Assembly (NCBI GenBank): GCA_027023305.1
Contig: JALVVR010000014.1
Span: 1-56,808 of the forward strand
Source: Campylobacterales bacterium
GTDB lineage: Bacteria > Campylobacterota > Campylobacteria > Campylobacterales > QNZT01
Length of the DNA: 56,808 nucleotides
Reading direction: 5' to 3'
Shown piece by piece: positions 55,592 through 56,808 of the stretch (positions are counted from its first letter, which is position 1; every line of letters begins with the position of its first letter). The notes beneath the pieces were generated by a model. That model searched no databases. It saw only the letters and a program-made list of their open reading frames with translations, and was not told the origin of the DNA. The translations under genes and the position numbers were made by a program.

Positions 55592-56808
55592 TTTCTACTA
55601 TCAAATCTCCATACTAAACTCACCACTACAACCTCTAACTTATCAAAGTGAAAAAAAGATAGAAATAGGTAATATCGTATCCATAAAACTTAAAGGGAAA
55701 TTAATTAGAGGGATTACTTATTCACAATGTGAAAAACCTCAGTTTAAATGTGAAAAAGTAGTTGAAGTTAGTGAGTATTATTTTAATCTTAAATATTTTG
55801 AGATAATCAAATTTTTAGCAATATATTATACTTGTTCTTTTGGAGAGAGTGCTAATCTCTTTTATCCAGCTAAAAAAGGCGAAGTTATTCACAATGTGAA
55901 AGTTGATGTGAATATAAATCTATCACCTCTTCAAGAAAAAGCTTTAGTGTTCTTAAATAAAAATAAAATTTCACTTTTATTTGGAGATACTGGAAGTGGT
56001 AAAAGTGAGATTTATTTTAAACTTTTTGAAAAGACCATAAATAGTGGAAAAAGTTGCATATTTTTACTTCCAGAGATATCCTTAACTCCACAGATGACAA
56101 AAAGGCTAAAGGAAAAGTTTGGGGATTTGATAGCTATTTGGCACTCCAAAATAACAAAAAAGAAAAAAGAGGAGATTTTAGAAAAGATTGAAAGAGATGA
56201 AGTAAAGATAGTGATGGGAGCTAGGTCAGCTCTGTTCTTACCTATGAAAAATCTTGGAGTTATAGTTGTAGATGAGGAGCATGATGATAGTTATAAGTCA
56301 AACTCTCGCCCAAGGTATCATGCTAGAGATATAGCTGTTTATATGGGGCAAAAGTTAGGGGCAAAAGTAGTACTTGGAAGTGCTACTCCATCTCTAACTT
56401 CTTATAAAAAGTTTCCCTCTTTTAGAGTAAAACAGAGCTTTTTTAAGTCTTCAAAAAGTTATGAGTTTATCCAAAACAATGACTTTATAAGTGAGTATGT
56501 CTTAGAAAAAATCAAAAAAACTTTAGATGAAAACTCTCAAGTGATAATCTTTTTACCAACTCGTGGAAACTTCAAATACCTAAGCTGTAAAAGTTGTGGA
56601 AGTGGAGTAAAGTGTCCTTTTTGTGATATAGGTATGAGTATCCACAAAAGTAAAAATGCCCTAGTTTGCCACTACTGCAACTATCATGAAAGAGTGAGCA
56701 GGGTTTGCCCTAGTTGTAAAAGTGAGGATTTAAGTGTAAATCGTGTAGGAACTGCTGAGATAACAAATGTCTTAAGTGAGATATTTAGTGAAAAAAAGAT
56801 AGCTCAGT
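55590..56808 (+). CDS. priA: Primosomal protein N' (PriA helicase), 3' end outside the window, apparent ATT start
   Basis: Replication-restart helicase; 406 residues are visible. The N-terminal DNA-binding domain opens FYYQISILNSPLQPLTYQSE, as in other PriA proteins. Then come Walker A FGDTGSGKSE, motif II DEEHDDSYKS, LGSATPS, and a Cys-rich zinc region (CKSCGSG, CPFC, CHYC, CPSC). The frame is open from a TAA just before 55548 but has no ATG, GTG or TTG until a GTG about 100 codons in. AAGGA ends 7 nt before an ATT at 55590, at exactly the position of the usual first codon, so ATT is the probable start. A CTG at 55548 is the alternative. Confidence 0.88.
   Translation, partial: MFYYQISILNSPLQPLTYQSEKKIEIGNIVSIKLKGKLIRGITYSQCEKPQFKCEKVVEVSEYYFNLKYFEIIKFLAIYYTCSFGESANLFYPAKKGEVIHNVKVDVNINLSPLQEKALVFLNKNKISLLFGDTGSGKSEIYFKLFEKTINSGKSCIFLLPEISLTPQMTKRLKEKFGDLIAIWHSKITKKKKEEILEKIERDEVKIVMGARSALFLPMKNLGVIVVDEEHDDSYKSNSRPRYHARDIAVYMGQKLGAKVVLGSATPSLTSYKKFPSFRVKQSFFKSSKSYEFIQNNDFISEYVLEKIKKTLDENSQVIIFLPTRGNFKYLSCKSCGSGVKCPFCDIGMSIHKSKNALVCHYCNYHERVSRVCPSCKSEDLSVNRVGTAEITNVLSEIFSEKKIAQ
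55718..55734. repeat. 17-bp repeat with palindromic core, copy 1 (inside priA)
   Basis: TTATTCACAATGTGAAA; core TTCACA-A-TGTGAA is a perfect 6-1-6 inverted repeat. The same 17 bp occurs again at 55885. Here it encodes the stretch YSQCEK of PriA. Confidence 0.8.
55885..55901. repeat. 17-bp repeat with palindromic core, copy 2 (inside priA)
   Basis: Identical to the copy at 55718, 167 bp away, but read in a different frame (encoding VIHNVK), so the identity cannot come from protein conservation. Confidence 0.8.

Noticed and set aside
55721..55733. Palindrome considered as a CRP-type site
   Set aside because: TTCACA precedes TGTGAA, the reverse order of a CRP half-site pair, and both copies lie inside coding sequence.
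1..56808. CRISPR arrays, insertion sequences, prophage or integron structures
   Set aside because: No regular repeats, transposase, integrase or phage structural gene was seen on either strand.

Overview
The window is AT-rich (by eye about one third G+C) bacterial chromosome from a Campylobacterota (Epsilonproteobacteria) member, most likely a sulfur-oxidising or sulfur-reducing Sulfurimonas/Sulfurovum-like lineage. The pointers are a DUF3373 porin, DUF2393 proteins, a di-haem cytochrome c in the bc1 operon, carboxynorspermidine-type polyamine genes, a WWDYG PglB oligosaccharyltransferase, a short ComEC, and polysulfide-reductase plus sulfide:quinone-oxidoreductase genes. Assignment to a genus is inference. 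No phage, IS element, CRISPR array, rRNA or replication origin was seen.

Layout: 1-1475 a two-component pair (response regulator cut by the left edge, and a PAS histidine kinase). 1573-4951 an OprC/NosA-like copper TonB receptor with its own exbB-exbD-tonB. 4987-7525 ubiA-type prenyltransferase, two small proteins and a divergent uracil-DNA glycosylase. 7551-17005 (minus) a double polysulfide/thiosulfate-reductase locus: psrA-psrB-psrC, DUF3373 porin, then a second psrA-psrB without its own psrC, and two haem-less cytochrome-like secreted proteins. 17230-18905 (minus) SQR-like flavoprotein plus an unlisted 55-aa protein. 19040-19822 a nadD-rsfS fusion. 19883-24684 gap-pgk-tpiA-mnmG. 24784-27540 petABC (bc1 complex). 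Then tRNA-Glu, nspC, a phosphatase, two DUF2393 genes, hisIE, an SPFH protein and ilvE, followed by a four-tRNA array (Gly-Leu-Cys-Ser).

33753-37177 holds an unrecognised envelope cluster: beta-barrel-like protein, OmpA-domain protein and two membrane-anchored coiled-coil proteins in overlapping frames. 37167-41084 has a nitroreductase, an ArsC-like protein, a BrnT/BrnA toxin-antitoxin pair, an SDR, a ferredoxin:thioredoxin-reductase-like beta subunit and carboxynorspermidine dehydrogenase. 41101-54535 (mostly minus) is housekeeping: infC, thrS, tRNA-Val, comEC, dnaB, an antitoxin/PIN chimera, pglB, a secreted ATP-dependent DNA ligase, gamma-carbonic anhydrase, ppk1, uvrB. The right end has two prepilin-like genes and priA, cut by the window edge.

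How the parts may work together: SQR and bc1 feed electrons from sulfide through the quinone pool, while the Psr modules reduce polysulfide or thiosulfate. ComEC, the secreted ligase and the pseudopilins are plausible parts of natural DNA uptake. The most unusual signals are priA, which has no ATG/GTG/TTG start and appears to begin at an ATT codon inside a hairpin; a 17-bp palindromic sequence present twice in priA in different frames; the nadD-rsfS fusion across an A7 tract with a retained internal Shine-Dalgarno; and a PsrB paralogue that has lost one cluster cysteine.
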